A stretch of 64,000 bases of DNA from Ustulina deusta (lineage: Eukaryota > Ascomycota > Sordariomycetes > Xylariales > Xylariaceae), in the NCBI GenBank assembly GCA_023159155.1, contig JAJNNX010000035.1, positions 124,001 through 188,000 on the forward strand, written 5' to 3'. A program made the position numbers and the translations under genes. The notes beneath the pieces are model-generated. The model was not told where the DNA came from, searched no databases, and saw nothing but the letters and a program-made list of their open reading frames with translations. Positions within the stretch are counted from its first letter, which is position 1, and every line of letters starts with the position of its first letter. Below are positions 63,110 through 64,000 of this stretch, piece after piece.

Positions 63110-64000
63110 CTTCAATAACTATCCGTTTCTCAATCTATAGGCAACCTACGGTAGGCACAGTAGGTACAGGTGAGACAGACCTGTGGGCGCAATGCGCATG
63201 CACGAAATGCTTACCAAGGAGGTGTCAGAAGTACACTATCAACTTGCATAATCCTCCCGTTCTTTTTGTTGTCGAATCTCAAATCCGTCTTTTTCTAAAA
63301 TAGGCACCGGCAACAACCGGTTTCGGCGACGTACACGTGTACGCTGATCTCAGCCACATACTATAGGTACCGGTACTAGGTGGTTAGTTGGCCTCAAAAC
63401 TGGCAATCGGTATTGGGATTCTGGTCCACGGAGAACCTACCTACCTATAAGTAGTAGGTAGGCAGATGTGGATTTCCGAATTTGAATTCGATGTTAGTGT
63501 GCCCAATCCTATTCTTGCTGGTATCATTTGTCTGACAAGGATCGTAAGCAAGAAGACAGCGTGATGGATCTCCGTTGTCTCTCGACCATCGCTTGCTGTC
63601 ACCCCAGATCCTCATTCACACGATTAAAAGACTCCTTAAGCACACTCCTACCCGTCCTTCCTTACTACTTCGAATTCGATCTTCCTTTCTGTCCTTATCG
63701 GCCTTGTTTGTTTCATGTTCCTACTTCCAGACCCTATTCAGGTCGAAGTGCCTCAATTTTGTTATCGCTGTCTCTGTTTATGTTTTTACAGTCGTGTGAC
63801 CTGATGGATTCTAAACTAACCACTTCCAAGCATCTCTACTTATATTGGTTTGGTATAAAGTAGGGGAGCTAGCTCAATTAACACGAACCCACTAACCCGG
63901 ACAACATCCAACGAGCGCCGTCCAACGGGAGCGATATGCGGTTATTCATCAGACCAAACCGATATGCCCCTACTGCCCAGGTACATATTTAAGACATGCA
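61602..64000. other. Terminal intergenic region
   Basis: A TAGGTA/GTACCT cluster lies at about 62020-62370, upstream of the small conserved gene. A (TTTTC)n tract lies at 63079-63110. I see no convincing coding region to the window end. Confidence 0.5.
63079..63110 (+). repeat. (TTTTC)n microsatellite
   Basis: Several TTTTC units passing into a T-run. Confidence 0.8.

Overview
The window comes from a filamentous ascomycete (Pezizomycotina). The signs are short introns of about 40-160 nt with GCTAAC/GCTGAC branch sites, ascomycete-specific families (HET, DUF2235, DUF6594, BTB with a Cys-rich tail), an APSES regulator of the StuA/Asm-1 type, and a very AT-rich island that looks like repeat-induced point mutation (RIP). 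A leotiomycete-like origin is my guess, with low confidence. The DNA is gene-poor: nine recognisable genes or gene relics with worked-out structures, several decayed or doubtful pieces, and long empty stretches.

Layout. 1-6.9 kb: a large ascomycete-specific gene on the + strand is cut in two by a TA-flanked, 1886-bp element. The element has 42-bp perfect terminal inverted repeats and a nearly pure A/T interior; dropping it with one TA copy restores the frame. 7.1-10.1 kb: a DUF2235 alpha/beta-hydrolase-like gene (-) with a long helical C-terminal half. 10.1-20.4 kb: essentially no genes, with a 15-bp minisatellite at 17.4 kb. 20.4-21.9 kb: a DUF6594 membrane protein (+). About 22 kb: a tiny TG...CA element with target duplication. 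22.5-23.6 kb: an unusual small heat-shock protein (-) with a heat-shock element upstream. 25.3-27.1 kb: a HET-domain gene (-). 29.5-30.5 kb: a BRCT protein (-). 30.5-45.5 kb: a 15-kb gene desert.

45.4-48.7 kb: the StuA-type APSES transcription factor (+), with a long leader and an apparent upstream-coded N-terminal extension. 48.7-54.9 kb: no complete gene, but an orphan minus-strand reading frame at 52.9-53.2 kb. 54.9-56.0 kb: a decayed BTB gene, followed at 57.1-58.0 kb by an intact BTB paralogue. 60.9-61.6 kb: a small conserved protein (-), probably mitochondrial. 61.6-64 kb: no gene seen.

The genes do not form a pathway. StuA, the BRCT protein, the heat-shock protein and the small putative mitochondrial protein look like core genes. 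The HET, DUF2235, DUF6594, BTB and interrupted genes belong to expanded accessory families. Intergenic DNA is rich in TAGGTA/GGTACC motifs that cluster near probable transcription starts. All splice sites were placed by eye from reading frame, GT/GC-AG borders, branch-site motifs and remembered family patterns; no alignment was run.
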